Part shown: one piece after another, positions 47,511-59,607 of the stretch
How positions within the stretch are numbered: the first letter of the stretch is position 1
How the letters are laid out: the number at the start of each line of letters is the position of its first letter
Origin: Paguma larvata
Lineage: Eukaryota; Chordata; Mammalia; Carnivora; Viverridae
DNA length: 64,000 nt
NCBI GenBank assembly: GCA_030068075.1
Contig: CM057841.1
Span: forward strand, 35,629,030-35,693,029
Direction: 5' to 3'
The notes under the pieces: generated by a model
Seen by the model: the letters and a program-made list of their open reading frames with translations, nothing else
What the model was told of the DNA's origin: nothing
Databases searched by the model: none
Position numbers and translations under genes: made by a program

Positions 47511-47544
47511 TTGGATGCTTAACAGACTGAGCCACTCAAGCAGC
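47511..47544 (-). mobile_element. SINEC scrap: head only
   Basis: 'ttggatgcttaacagactga' and 'gccactcaagcagcc' are the 5' head of a SINEC in reverse. To its left stands only a short T-rich stretch, as if tail and head had been joined with the body lost. Confidence 0.8.
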
Positions 47545-47865
47545 CTATATGTTTTAAATTCTTTATATTTTCTTTAATTTCTCTTAATAATATTTACGAT
47601 TTTCAGTAAATATTATTTTTCATTAGATTTATCTTTAGGTATTTAATATTTTTGAAGCAGTTATAAACAATATTATTATACAAATTCACTTTTCTGTTTT
47701 TGTTACTGTATGATTTTTATATGTTGACCTTCTATCCAACCACTTTATTATATCCACTTATTTTTTTGCATTCACTTATTTAAGTAGTTTGCCTATAAAT
47801 TACATCATCTGTGACAAGTGACAGTTTTATTTTACCATTTCCAATCCTTATGCCTTTTGGTTTCT

Positions 47866-47918
47866 TTTTGTTTGTTTGTTTATTTGTTTGTTTTGTTTTT
47901 TTTTGTTTTTGTTTTTCT
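47866..47918. repeat. (GTTT)n and T-runs
   Basis: GTTT units that decay into T-runs with single G. Confidence 0.95.
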
Positions 47919-48094
47919 ACATTATTTCTTTAGCTGTAACCTCTTTCCCTATATAGTTGAACAGAAGTGTTGATACTCAAGTCAGTTTTTTAAAAAGTGG
48001 TAATTATGTTTTACTCAGTATTTTCATTTCACTACAGGACTTCCACTTCACCTAAACTTATTCTCCTTAATCCTGTTTATTTCCTTAATTTCTC

Positions 48095-48114
48095 TTTTTT
48101 TTTGGGGGGGGGGG
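48095..48114. repeat. T-run joined to an 11-base G-run
   Basis: T-run up to 48103 and G from 48104 to 48114. Confidence 0.95.
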
Positions 48115-48370
48115 ACAAGGGAACAGTAGTTCTACCTCCTTCCCTTTGCACCAAGTCCAAGCTTCCAGAGCTCTCTGAGATTCACCTCTGTCTCTCACAC
48201 CTCAGATCAGTCGCAACAGTTCTGTTGTGTCTCTCTTTCCTCTGTTTCCACCTCATCACTGCCTTCTCTCAGTGACTTCTCTCGCCTTTCAGTAACCTCC
48301 TAAAAGTTTCTGGTGTCTGTAGTTTTCCTGCTTTCCAGGACTTCTTCCACTTTGGCGTCGTCTGACTTTT
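48115..48370 (+). mobile_element. L2 fragment
   Basis: 'aagtccaagcttccagagct', 'tttcagtaacctcctaaaag', 'gttttcctgctttccaggac' resemble successive parts of L2 in the forward direction. Confidence 0.45.
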
Positions 48371-48469
48371 TTTTAGTTCCCTCAAAACAGTCAATAGCTT
48401 CTCAGGGAAAAAAGAATGGAATTGATACTTCTTAATGTGGCACGCCTGGCCATGAAAGATCTGGAGAGA

Positions 48470-48715
48470 CAGTAAGGCCTGATGATCAAAATGTGGATAC
48501 AGAAGCACACTGCCTTGGTTCGAAGTCTCTTTCACTACCCATTTACAGTTGGAAAATCTTGGGCATCCTATTTCACCTCTCTTTACCTTGGTTTCTTTAT
48601 CCGGCATAGTATCTACCGTATAGGGGTATGTTTGGATTAAATAGTTTAATGTCAAGCACTCTACACAGTCACATAATAAGCTTTACAAAACACTAATTTT
48701 GTTAGTATTGTTAAA
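48470..48715 (+). mobile_element. MIR
   Basis: 'gccttggttcgaagtctctt', 'acctctctttaccttggttt', 'aatgtcaagcactctacaca'. The 128-codon minus-strand frame (48269-48655) is antisense to this and to the L2. Confidence 0.7.
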
Positions 48716-48759
48716 ACTGTTTCTTCCAATAATAGTAGTATTGACAACAAAGTACGTCC

Positions 48760-48870
48760 AACATTTATTAAGCACTTAATACAAACCAAGAACACTGTGA
48801 AACACTTTGCCTGCAGTTTCTAATTTAATCAGTGACAAGCCTGTGTTCTAAGTATCATTATGCTCTGAGA
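48760..48870 (-). mobile_element. MIR 3' fragment
   Basis: 'aacatttattaagcacttaa', 'gtgaaacactttgcctgcag', 'tctaatttaatcagtgacaa'. Confidence 0.5.
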
Positions 48871-48929
48871 GTAAACAATAGGAAGAGACGTATTTTCTGA
48901 CCTTTCCCACATATACCCTTCTCAAACAT

Positions 48930-49080
48930 GGTTTCGACACCATTGTGTCTGCAACTTTGCTCACCCTTTCCTTACTCCTCGAAGGCTGTTTTGCTTTATT
49001 ATCTTGGGATAATCCTATTCATCCTTTGGTGCTCAGGGGAAGTTTCTGCCATTCCAAGGTAGGATAAAATGGAATGGACA
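48930..49080 (+). mobile_element. L2 fragment
   Basis: 'ataatcctattcatcctttg' followed by 'gtgctcaggggaagtttctg' matches the forward L2 3' region. Confidence 0.5.
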
Positions 49081-49512
49081 AGAAATTAGTTTCAGAGTTA
49101 CTAAGCACATTCATTGTAAAATAAAAGTGCTAATTCCTTTCCCCTGCAGATCAAAAGACAGCTTTACACCAGTGAGTTGGACTTTCCTGGCCCCTTCATT
49201 AGCTAGGTTGATTCTTTACAAACTGACTACACTGACCCTCTGGCTCTTTTTACAGTTTCAAGACAGCCTCAACTTGGTTCTTCCAAGTGGCTCATCAGAC
49301 TGAGCTGAGTTAGTGCAAAGCTTCCAGCCAAGTAAGGCCTCTCAGCACGAGGTGTCAAACATAAGACAGCTAATGCTGAGAGCCAGAGGAAGAAGGCTCT
49401 TCTTGACCCTGCTCTGAGACTAGTGCATTCACAGAAAAGTGGCTGGCAGGCTCCCTTTGATGCAGTGAACAATGAACAGCAGGAATTAAGTCTTACCATA
49501 TTCGCTTCATGC

Positions 49513-49515
<3 letters not shown>
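49081..49515. other. Unique sequence, no gene
   Basis: Nothing recognised. The 112-codon minus-strand frame (49269-49607) is extended by the adjoining TG repeat and is not convincing. Confidence 0.4.

Positions 49516-49554
<39 letters not shown>
49516..49554. repeat. (TG)n microsatellite
   Basis: About nineteen TG units followed by 'atgcatgcgtgcatggg'. Alternating purine-pyrimidine DNA. Confidence 0.98.
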
Positions 49555-49557
<3 letters not shown>

Positions 49558-49699
49558 CATGCGTGCATGGGTGTCACGTGCACATACTTCATCCTAGGAA
49601 AAGACAATGTGGAGAATCTGTGACCTGTTATTTGAAAATACCCTACACAGGATCACAGTTGGGCAGAGAGATCCCCCTGGATGATGGTAATGGTAGAGC

Positions 49700-49790
49700 T
49701 GGGCATCCTTAGATTCCATTTTACATATGAGGATATTGAAGGCAAATGAAGGGTCTTAAATTTCCCACACATTTGTGTTTGATCTGTGTT
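49700..49790 (-). mobile_element. MIR fragment
   Basis: 'agattccattttacatatga' and 'ggatattgaaggcaaatgaa'. Confidence 0.55.
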
Positions 49791-50959
49791 CCCCCAGTGT
49801 GGACATTTGGGCACAAGGTTCACAAACCATAATTGAATTTTAACTCCTTGTTGGGTTCTTCTTGAATAAAATAATAACAATGCCCATTCAAACTTAGATG
49901 GTCAATATGGACATCATGTTTCCCTTCCAGTTTCTATAACCCAAAGTTCTTGTTAGACAGCTTCTCCATCCTACTGGCTTCTAGACTAGAAGTCACGTGT
50001 TTAGAGATAGAGACTTATTTGTCAGTACAGTGTTAAAGGTGAAAAAAGTCCGAAGTTTAATTTTGTTTTAAGGTAGGGCATATAATCTCATGTTGCCACA
50101 AAAGAGCATTACCTACAGTGTCTCAAACCAGGCTTTCTGGTTTTGTGTTTTTTTTTAATATGTTTCTTGGTCCTCTGTGGCCCCTGATGGAACATGAATT
50201 TGTGATTGTTGCTCCAGACCCATTTTACTACTTATATGGGCCTTAGAATTATAGACTCTCAAGAGCCTGTAGACTCTAAAACTTAGAGTCTAGTGGCTAT
50301 CAGGCTTGATTTTTGAAATTTGTTAGAGGTTGGAATGTTTTACTTAAAGATAATCCTAAGCAGAAGTCCAACATATCAAACTGATAAAAGTGTGCTTGTT
50401 TTGTCTGAAGGTGTGTTATTGGTGGATGGATGAGAATGGTGGGCTCCATTACTGTATCATTTAGTTTCCTCCTGGGCCTCTGCAGTACCCGAAAGCAAGG
50501 CTCTGGCCCAGTTTGAAAATCACTGAGGGAACATTCTTCTTAACTTTACAGGTCAGAAGATAGGGGCCTGGAGGTTGCTTGGATGTAGTTCCCAGGCACT
50601 CTTCTCTTTCTCATCAGTGCGTCTAACATCTTGCCCAGTCTTAGTGAATCCCTCAAACCATGGGGTTGAATTATCTGTACCAATTAAGTAATTTCCATCA
50701 TATTAATGATTTATAAATATGTAATTTATTAATTAAAATGAATTTATTTTAATTATTTTATTTTATGGTTTGTTTATACATTTAATTTATTTCATAAAAT
50801 TTGATTTGTGAAGTTAGTTTATACTTTTACTTTAGAATGTAGTCCAGCGATCCACTGGAGGCCAGAGATCTGTGGGGTCTGTGTGTTCCCTTTTTAGAGT
50901 TCTTCTCAAGTTTGAATAATCTGTTAGAGCAGAAAGGGCATGAGGATTGTGGGCAAGAA
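49791..50959. other. Gene-free unique sequence
   Basis: Very AT-rich at 50690-50830 (repeated 'aatttatt' strings). No gene. Confidence 0.45.
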
Positions 50960-51285
50960 AACTAGTCTGAAATCAAAGTATACGGTCTTTTATCTGTGTG
51001 ACCTTTGGAAAGCTATTTAATCTCATGAAGTCTTACTTATCTCTTTTTAAGAATATGAAACTTAATGCCCAATTTGTGGGGTTTTTTGGAATATTAAATT
51101 ATATCATGTCAGGGGGTCACTCAGTGTTTGGAATGTAGAAACCAGACAGTAAAAATCATTTCCACTGTAAATATACCATAATTTTAAGGGTCGATTCAAC
51201 CCTTTAGACCTCCGTGTAGCCCCTTTGCACATATTAGGCACTCAAGGAAATATATGTGAGTGATGAATAAATATTACTAAACTTA
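50960..51285 (+). mobile_element. MIR and L2-end fragments
   Basis: MIR at about 50960-51150 ('tatctgtgtgacctttggaa', 'tctcatgaagtcttacttat') and the L2-type terminus at 51205-51285 ('cacatattaggcactcaagg', 'gagtgatgaataaatattac'). Confidence 0.6.
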
Positions 51286-52079
51286 AATAATGTGGCTTGT
51301 CCTCAGACTCCAGCAGTATCTATAGCTAACAATTTTCCTATGTTCATAAAAAGGTTTGTGGTAGAGAGTGAATCTGTGAATTCCTGCCTGCCACACAATA
51401 CGTGTATTACAGACCAAAGGAGGCTATCTCAGAGGAAGGAAACTTTCCTAAAAAGAAAAAGAAAAAAAAAAAAAGATGAAAGATCTTTCTTTCAACAAAG
51501 AACTGCTCATACTTAACTTGTCAGGACAGGATTTTGAAAAACAGCATTCCCAAGTATACCTTTGTAAAAAGCCTTAAAAGGAAGCAATGCAAACCTGGTC
51601 TCCACTAAGCCTTTTATTATTTCTCATTGATAATGGCTTGCAAGAGCCTCATTTTAGAGAACTCAACACACAACTGTGAACATGAAAAGCAAACCAGCTT
51701 TCATAAAGCTGATGTTCCATTGGGTAAGTGAGGGCTCAGCAATAGCCTGGCCAATTATAGATTCTGGCTGTGTTTGCACTGTGCCCAAACAAGAGAAGGA
51801 AACACAAAAAATTCACCCCAAACATGAACACGTTTTGAAAAAGAGGAACAAATTCTTGCTTATATTGAATGCAATCACAAAGCACACATACTTGAAACTC
51901 TTCTTTCCATATATATGACACTGTTATGAGAAAGACAAACATACGTAATCAAAATCCTACAATCTCTGAATTGTAATCACAGACATTCCCAGCGATGGAC
52001 TGTTAAGAGTTTTCAGTAACTTAGGATCCTTAAATGATACGTGGTTGAAAATTGATGGTGCATTATCTTATTCTTTAAA
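51286..52079. other. Gene-free unique sequence
   Basis: A-run at about 51456-51474. Frames at 51292-51942 (up to 80 codons) show no known domain. Confidence 0.45.
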
Positions 52080-52370
52080 TATTCATCAAATATTCCGACG
52101 CCAGACACTGCTCAATTTGCTGGTGATATGGAAGTGAACACAACAAAATCTTATGCCATGCATATTATAGTAAGAGTAATTGAAAACTAGTTCCTAGGTA
52201 TTTGGAACAGAGTTCTGAATTAGGTAATGGAAGACCTTCATTGTAATTTTAGTCCTTGTAACATAGCATGTTCTTGTTTAATATTTATTTACAGAACTAA
52301 TTCTGCCACTGCCTGGCTCTGTGATCTTTCACATATAAGTTAAATTTCAGTTCTCCATGATCATAAAGTA
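52080..52370. mobile_element. L2 (minus) and MIR (plus) scraps
   Basis: About 52080-52190 'attcatcaaatattccgacg', 'ggtgatatggaagtgaacac' (reversed L2). About 52295-52370 'tgccactgcctggctctgtg', 'atctttcacatataagttaa' (MIR core). Confidence 0.5.
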
Positions 52371-53744
52371 TTAAAAATTGTACTAAATGTTCAATAAGGA
52401 AGTTTTCAATATTAAAATTCCACGATCACATAGATGTGATAACTTCATGTTCTAGAATGAAAATCCTTAATTTTGTTCTAAAAACACGCATTAAAAAGTC
52501 ACTCATGACAGAGCTCTAAGTTCTATGGGAAATACACAAATAAAGAAGTCATGGTGTTTATCCTAAAACAATCAATAATCTGCCGAAGACCAATCTATAG
52601 TGGTTGTTAGGATGACTGGAGGAGGAGAATGGAGGCTGAAGTAACAATGGGGAAGCCTTCGAATGCAATGAAATATCCCATCCCCCAATTAAGCTATGTG
52701 AGTATGTGTGTGTGCATAATTTATTTACATAATATATATAATTTATTATGTCTCAACGTCAACTAGTGAATAGAATGCTATATATATCTGTCTCTCTATA
52801 TAGAATAGCACACTTAATATAATATCTTTAGGCAGAGATAGGGCCCACATATTGAGACTGGACCACAAAAGAGGTGGGAGCAGGGCTATATTATTACGAG
52901 GTGCCATAAGATAAACACGTATGCATTTATTTGTGCTTTCACTGGCAAGAAGCATGATGCAGTCACCACTTTGGTCAGGAGTTCAGTGTAACCAGGAATC
53001 AAGTGATAGTCCTGTTTGATGACTGCAGGACTCTTTTCTGTCGGTATCAGGTTCAGTGCTTGAGCTGATGGTTAGTAGTGCAGTCTTAGGGGTTAGACTC
53101 AGTCTTAGGGGTCCTTTTTTTTGCTCTTGTGAAGTGCTTCTGCAGCGAACTCTCTATTTCATATTATAGAACATTCTCTACATATGATACTATATTTTGA
53201 CTTTTCTTGCATAATTAAGTAGAATGGTGTACAGAAAAAATGGTGTACTGAAATCTTTGTCAAAAGTTTAAATTAATTTACTGTGAGTGTTGACTCAGTT
53301 ATTTCCATAGAATTCTCTTTGCAAATGATAAAAATTATGTATCTTTAAAAAAACTTGCCACGATTTGATTACCATTAACAGCTACCATATTTTATCTCAC
53401 TTAAATTTTACTGATTATAAGTTTCAGCTGGTCATAATAGAAACCCCATAGAGCTGTTGGTTATGAACTGAAGCCCTGGTATCCTCCTGGGTTGCCAGAT
53501 GGATGACCTATTTGTGTAACTTATTTGTGCTTTCTAGTTTAGTGTGCACTCAATCCTGAACATATCACTTCCATATCATGATCTATTGTTGTTTAGCCTC
53601 TCTTAGCATAATACTTCATGGGTCTAACTGAACTCATGATGAACAGGACTCATGATGGACAGTTCTGGCTGTATGGACAGAGTTATGCCATGATCAGGCA
53701 CTTTTTCTCTCTACTAGGGCATAGAAGCATACCAGAATTTTTTT
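52371..53744. other. Gene-free unique sequence
   Basis: Contains a 13-base tandem copy 'cagtcttaggggt' at 53081-53093 and 53100-53112. Nothing else recognised. Confidence 0.45.
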
Positions 53745-54185
53745 TTTAAGGTATATAGTTCTTTGTTTCAGGTGGCGTGGCTCTCCTCCAGAAATGTAGG
53801 GGTCGCCATTGTGATCATTCACTTTTGGGTTTGTCATAACCTCCACACAGCATCTTTTCCACTACTGATCCCTCTAAAACTATATGTTCTCCTGGCTCAA
53901 ATATCCTAAGGGGCAGAGTTTTTGCACTGCAGCCTGGACCTTCTGTACAGTCTTTTCATGCTCTGGTCCCCATTCAAAGATGACAACCTTCTGTGATACT
54001 TGCTATATGCATAAAAGTAGTATTCTTAAAGAAAGAAAATACTGTCCCAAAGAGACCTACTAGGTGCCATGTTTCCTTCATTGTAGAGTGAGGTACAAGA
54101 TGTTATAATTTATCCTTTACTGTGGAGGGGTTATTCCAGCATGTTCCTGACCACTGGATCTCTAAAATTTTACTTAGATAGCAAG
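53745..54185 (-). pseudogene. Decayed retroviral pol (reverse transcriptase region)
   Basis: On the minus strand one frame (about 54005 down to 53885) reads FEWGPEHEK followed by a QKVQAAVQ stretch, typical of the RT thumb/connection of retroviral Pol. Upstream (about 54090-54060) a second frame reads ETWHLVGLFG, and before that a stretch with TVKDKL then a stop. The frames are shifted relative to each other and stops are present, so it is a dead fragment. It resembles ERVL-like or related class pol; no LTR is visible next to it. Its right-hand end lies close to the start of the large L1. Confidence 0.65.
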
Positions 54186-54299
54186 GCAATGTAACTTTGT
54201 AGGGTTTGTCTTCTCTCCTCTAGAGCACACAAAACTTCCCAAAGCTTCTAACTTGATAGACATTTCTTATTTATCTTCTTTTATTAGCATGGTATAATT
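54186..54299. other. Junction between ERV relic and L1M
   Basis: About 115 bases not assigned to either element. Confidence 0.35.
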
Positions 54300-54577
54300 G
54301 TTGTCCTGGAGCAAGACCCAAAACTGTCAGACTGTTTCCAGGTAACTTACCTCTTTCTCAGAACAAAGCTTTAGGAAGTTTATAGGAATACAAAAAAATA
54401 GCATCAAAAAGGTAACATTTACAATGTTCAGCATCCAATTAAAAGTAACCAGGCATGCAAAAACCAAAAACAAAAACAAAAAAACCAACCAACTCCCATA
54501 ATTAGTGACAGACAAGACATAATTAGTAGACAAAGACATTAGTAGAAAAGAGTAACTACATCCCAACTGTTCAAAAA

Positions 54578-54826
54578 TAAAAAAGAGAGAAAGAGGGAAA
54601 CAAACCATAAAAGACTCTTAACAATAGAAAACAAACTGAGGGTTGATGGAGAGGAGGTGGTTAGGGGATGTTAAATGGGTGATGGATATTAAGGAGGGCA
54701 TATGTTATGATGAGCACTGGGTGTCATATGTAAATTATGAATAACTAAATTCTACTCCTGAAACAAGTATCACACTATATGTTAACTAACTAGAGTTTAA
54801 ATAAAAATAAAAAACAAACAAACAAA
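54578..54826 (+). mobile_element. Carnivore L1 3' UTR inserted in the L1M
   Basis: 'ccataaaagactcttaacaa', 'aaacaaactgagggttgatg', 'atgatgagcactgggtgtca', 'ctaactagagtttaaataaa' and an A-rich tail. Imperfect TSD: 'tgttcaaaaa' (54568-54577) and 'tgtttaagaa' (54827-54836). Confidence 0.88.
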
Positions 54827-56129
54827 TGTTTAAGAAGCTAGAGAAAAGATTGAACATATTAAGTAAAGATATGGAAGATATAAAAACAAAAATTAAACAT
54901 ATAGAGATAAAAGTTATGGTGTTTGAAATAAGTGGATGAGATTAATTGTAGATTATAAATTTTGAGAGAAAATATTAGTGCACTCAAGATATAGCAATAT
55001 AAACTATGCAAAGTGAAATGGAAAAAGACTAAAAAAAAAGTGCCTCAGTAAGCTGTGGGGACATTTCAAACATCTCCATATGTAAAACTATAAAGTAACC
55101 ACTAAAATAACAAATAAATAAATTTATCTATAAATAAATTTATCTATATAATTGTGACCATTATTTTTTTCAAATAATTATATGTCTTTTTCTTGTTTTC
55201 TGGGGCTTTAAATATATATATGATAATATGATGAAAAAAAACTTCTAAAGCCATAGTACTAAGATACTTGAAAAACTCCAAACACAAAAAACATAAAGAA
55301 TACTATACTAAGGCACATAATAACCAAATTTGTCCAAACCAATGAGAAAGAGAAAAAAAATCTTAAAAGAAGCCAGATGAAGAATATTTACAGAGAAACG
55401 AAGTTAAGATGGAAGTGGATTTCTTACTGAGAACAATGTCAGCTAAAAGATAGTAAAGTAATGGCTTTGATGTACTGATGGAAAGGAAAAGAACTTATCA
55501 ACTTAGAATTCTTACCTAGCTAAACTGTCCTTCAAAAAACAAAGGTGAAAGGAAACCTATTTAGACATACAAAAGCTGAAAGATTTTATCGCCCAGCAGA
55601 TCTGCCCTATAAGAAATATTAGAGAGAATCCTTCAAGTAGAAATGGTAACTATGTGTGCAAATATAAAGAATTATTCTCATCTAAATATATTTAAGTGAT
55701 AATCTAATCAATTTACATTAAAAGTAAAAATAGTAACAATATATTAGAAAGTTTATAGCCTGTGTAGAAGTAACATGTATGAAAACAAAATCAAAAAGCC
55801 AGGGTAGGGGAGAAGTGGAAGTATATTATCAGATTTTTTAAAATTATTATTATGTTTGAAGTGGTGTAATATTGTAAACTGTAATAAGATAAATATAAAT
55901 CCTATAAACTATAAAGTAACCACTAAAATAACAAAACAAAAAATTATAGTCAACAAATCGACAAAGGAAATAAAATGGAATCACAGAAATACTGTAAAAT
56001 AAGGCAGAAAATGGTAAAAAAAAAAAAAGGGAACAAAATACAAATGGGCAAATAGAAAACAATGGCAAGGTGGTAGATTTGAAACAAGCCATGCTAATAA
56101 TCACAGTAAATATAAATCATATGAATAGC

Positions 56130-56300
56130 CCCCTTTTCCTAGATAAGATGCAGTGATAGTTTGGAATGGTAATGATGACAGGTGGTAACTACACTTACCA
56201 TGGTGAGCATAGCATAATATATAGAATTGTCACATCACTGTGTTATGCATCTGAAACTAATATAACATTGTATGTGAAGCACACTTCACTAAAAAGAAAA
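56130..56300 (+). mobile_element. L1 3'-end fragment inserted in the L1M
   Basis: 'gacaggtggtaactacactt', 'accatggtgagcatagcata', 'ctgaaactaatataacattg' is a standard L1 3' UTR and is out of place between ORF2 N-terminal landmarks of the host L1M. Confidence 0.75.
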
Positions 56301-59300
56301 AACAATGTTGTAGCAACCCTACACCTGTAAGAAATCCACATCAAACATAAAGGCACAAATAGGTTCAAAGTAAAAGTGTAAAAATATATGCCGTGTTAAT
56401 AGTAATCAAAAGAAAGATGAAGTGGCTTTATTAATATCAGAGGAAGTATCTTTTAGGGCAAAGGCTATTATCAGGGATAAAGAGGGTTATTTCATAATAA
56501 TAAAGGGGTAAACTTATCAAGAAGAGATAGCATATTTATTCACATAGTAAAAGAATATTTTGCTTCAGCACACATGAAGGAAAAAGTGATAGCACTACAA
56601 GGAGAAATAGATGTGTCCACAAATATGATTGGAGATATTAGTATCTGTTTAAATAATTGATAAAATAAGTAGAAATCAATAAAATATGTCTTAAATAACG
56701 CTATCTACCAACTTAACCTCATCAACAGTTATAAAATCCTCACTTAAAAACAGCAGCATACACATTCTTTTTAAGTGCACGTGGAGTATTGATCAAGATA
56801 GAGTATGTTTGATAGTCTATTATACAAAGCTCAAAAAGTTTTAATGCAAAAAAATTTAAATGCATTAAGTCATAGAAAGTATATTCTTTGATCACAATTT
56901 GAAATCAATAACAGAAAGTTATATAAAAAATCCCCAAACATCTGGAAACTAAAAAGTAGCCTTGTAAACACATGGATTAAAGAAAAATAAAAAGTGAAAT
57001 TGGGAAGTATTCTGAACTGAAGGTATATGTAAACATAATATCAATAAGTTGTGAGATGAAACTAATGAGATGTAGAATTTTTATAGGACTAAATGCCTAT
57101 ATAGATAAAGGAAAACAGATCTTAAATCAATGATCTCTCCTTCCACTCTGAGAAGCTGGGAAAAGGAAAGCAAATGAAACCCTACATAAGCAGTAGAGAG
57201 GAATTAATAAAAATCAGACTAGAAGTCGATAAAGTATAAAGCAAAACAACAGTTGTGAAAATCAAGAAAATCAGAAGCTCGTGCTTTAAGAAGATCAATT
57301 AAAGTGATAAACTGTTAGCCAGACTGATCAGGAAAGAAAGAGAGAACACACAAATTACCAATCTCTTATCAAGAATAAGAGAATCGTATCAGTGCAGATA
57401 TTACTACAGATATTAAAGGGAGAATAAGGGAATATTATGATCTTTTTTACTATAAATTTGACACTTTAGGTTAAATGGACAAATTTTTTGGAAGACACAA
57501 ACTTCATTCAAGTTCATTCAAGAAGAAATAAGTAACCTGAATAAACTTATGTCTACAAAAAAAAATGAATAGATAGGAATAACTTTTTTGCAAAGAATAT
57601 TCAAGACCCACCTGGCTTCACTGCAGACTTCATCAAACACTTAAGGAAGACATAATACAAACTCTGTACAAGCTCTTTTATAAACCTGAAGAAGGAAAAT
57701 GTTCCAGCGCATTCTGTGAGGTCAACATTATGCTCACACCAAACCTTAAAAAACACAATACAAGAAAAGAAAGCTACAAAGCAGTATCTCTCATGAATAT
57801 ATGGTTAAAAATTCTTAAAGTTTTAATCTATTGAATCCAACAAGGTATAGAAAGTATAATACATTAGTCTAAGTAGAATTTATTCCAGGAGTGCTAGGTT
57901 GAATTAATGTGTAAAAATCAATCACTATAATTTATCTTATTAAGAAGTGGGGAAAATAATCATTTCAATAGATGCAAAAACACATTTGAAGTAATCTGAT
58001 ATCCCTTCCTGATAAAGACTTTAAGCAAACTTGAAATCAGTCAGAACTTGTTCAACTTCCTTAATACTTAATGGTGAAAGGCTTAATATTTTCCCCTTGA
58101 ATTGGGAACAAAGCAAGTATGTTTACTCTCCCTACTTCTGTTTAACGGTGTATGGTGGATCTAACCAGTGCAATAGGCAAGAATTTTTAAAAAGCTATCC
58201 GTATTGAAAAGGAATGAAATATTGCAATAGAATTTGCAAGACATATTGCCATTTATGTAGAAAATTGGATGGAATCCCCAAAAAGTTGATGGCACTAATA
58301 AGTTTAACAAACTTGCAGGATGGAGATCAATGTACAAGAATCCGTTGTATTTTTATATATTAACAATGAATCAGAAATTGAGATAAAAAACCCAAACCAC
58401 TTACAATAGCATCAGAAGTATGAAATGCTTAGGATAAATATGGTAAAAGATATTAAAGATCCGTATCCTGAAAACTACAAAACATTGCTGAAATAAATTA
58501 AAGATGAGCTAAATAAGTGAATCGAAAAAACTCTATACAGTTACCTTGACAATTTACCCCCAAATTGACCTATAGATTCATTATAAGCTTCATTGAATCC
58601 CAGCAGGCATTTTTAAAAAGAAGCTTTTATATGTGTATTCTAAAATTTAAATGAAGAGTTGAGGACCTAGAATAGCCAAAGGAATTTTGAAGAACAACAA
58701 CATCGGGATAATTTTTACTTCCTCACTTTAAAATTTATTTTATAAAGCTACAAAAATGTAGACAACATGGTTCTGTCATTACAATAGATAAAAAGATCAA
58801 CTGAACAGAAAAAAGTCTAGAAATAGGCCCACATGTATATGGTCAGTTTATTTTTGATAATGGTCCACATATTGCAACAAATATAAAAACGTACTCCAAA
58901 TGGGTCATAGATTTAAATGTAAAATTTTAAACCATAGCACTTTTAGAAAAAAAGATAGGAAATCTTTGTGACTTTGGGTCAGGCAAAGATCAATTAGCTG
59001 TATCACCAGAATTATCCATAAGTAAAAAAAAAGATAATTTAGACTTGATCAAAATGAAAAACTTCTGGTCTTTGAAAGACACATTAAGAGAATGAAAAAA
59101 ACAATCCAGACAGGGAGAAAAATACCTTAAAATCTCATACTTAAATAACTTGTATCCAGAATATATAAAGAACTCTTAAAAGTCAGTAATATCACAATAA
59201 ACAACCCAGTAAAAATGGGTGAAAAGTGAAACAAGCTCTTCACCAAAGAAGGTATATGAATGTCAAATAATTACATGAAAAGATGCCCAATCTCATTAAT

Positions 59301-59435
59301 CATTAGGGGAATACATGCACAATAAGACACTACTGCACAAATGTTGCCAAAAATGTGGGTACCTTCACCTCTCATACCCTGATGATGGGAATGTAAAATG
59401 GTACAACCACAGTGGAGAACAGTTTGACACTCTTT

Positions 59436-59474
59436 ATTTATTTATTTTCAAGTTTTTATTTAAATTCTAGGTAA
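59436..59474 (-). mobile_element. About 39-bp retroposed insertion
   Basis: 'atttatttattttcaagttt' and 'ttatttaaattctag' look like the tail and first bases of an L1 3' end in reverse. Flanked by 'agtttgacactcttt' (59421-59435) and 'agtttgacacctttt' (59475-59489), an imperfect TSD. Confidence 0.75.
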
Positions 59475-59607
59475 AGTTTGACACCTTTTAAAGATACTAA
59501 ACATACACCTTCTTCCTGACCCAGCCATGTCATTCCTATGTATCTACACAGGAGAAATAAAAACATGTATCCATTCAAAGATTTACATTCAAATGTTCAT
59601 GGCAGTT

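Larger units (their letters stand above)
46055..47995 (-). mobile_element. Old L1 (ORF2 3' half), interrupted
   Basis: Plus strand gives reversed L1 landmarks in order: 'gttgagcatctttttatgta' (46130), 'aatttcttgttcaaatgtct', after the LTR 'ggtacaatttatcttttttc' (46876), 'attctattgcattggttagt', 'aatattctagcccatgaaaa', 'ttttatatgttgaccttcta', 'tatagttgaacagaagtgtt'. Every expected reading frame is broken. Confidence 0.8.

Noticed and set aside
48269..48655. 128-codon minus-strand frame
   Set aside because: Antisense to MIR and L2 sequence; no known protein.
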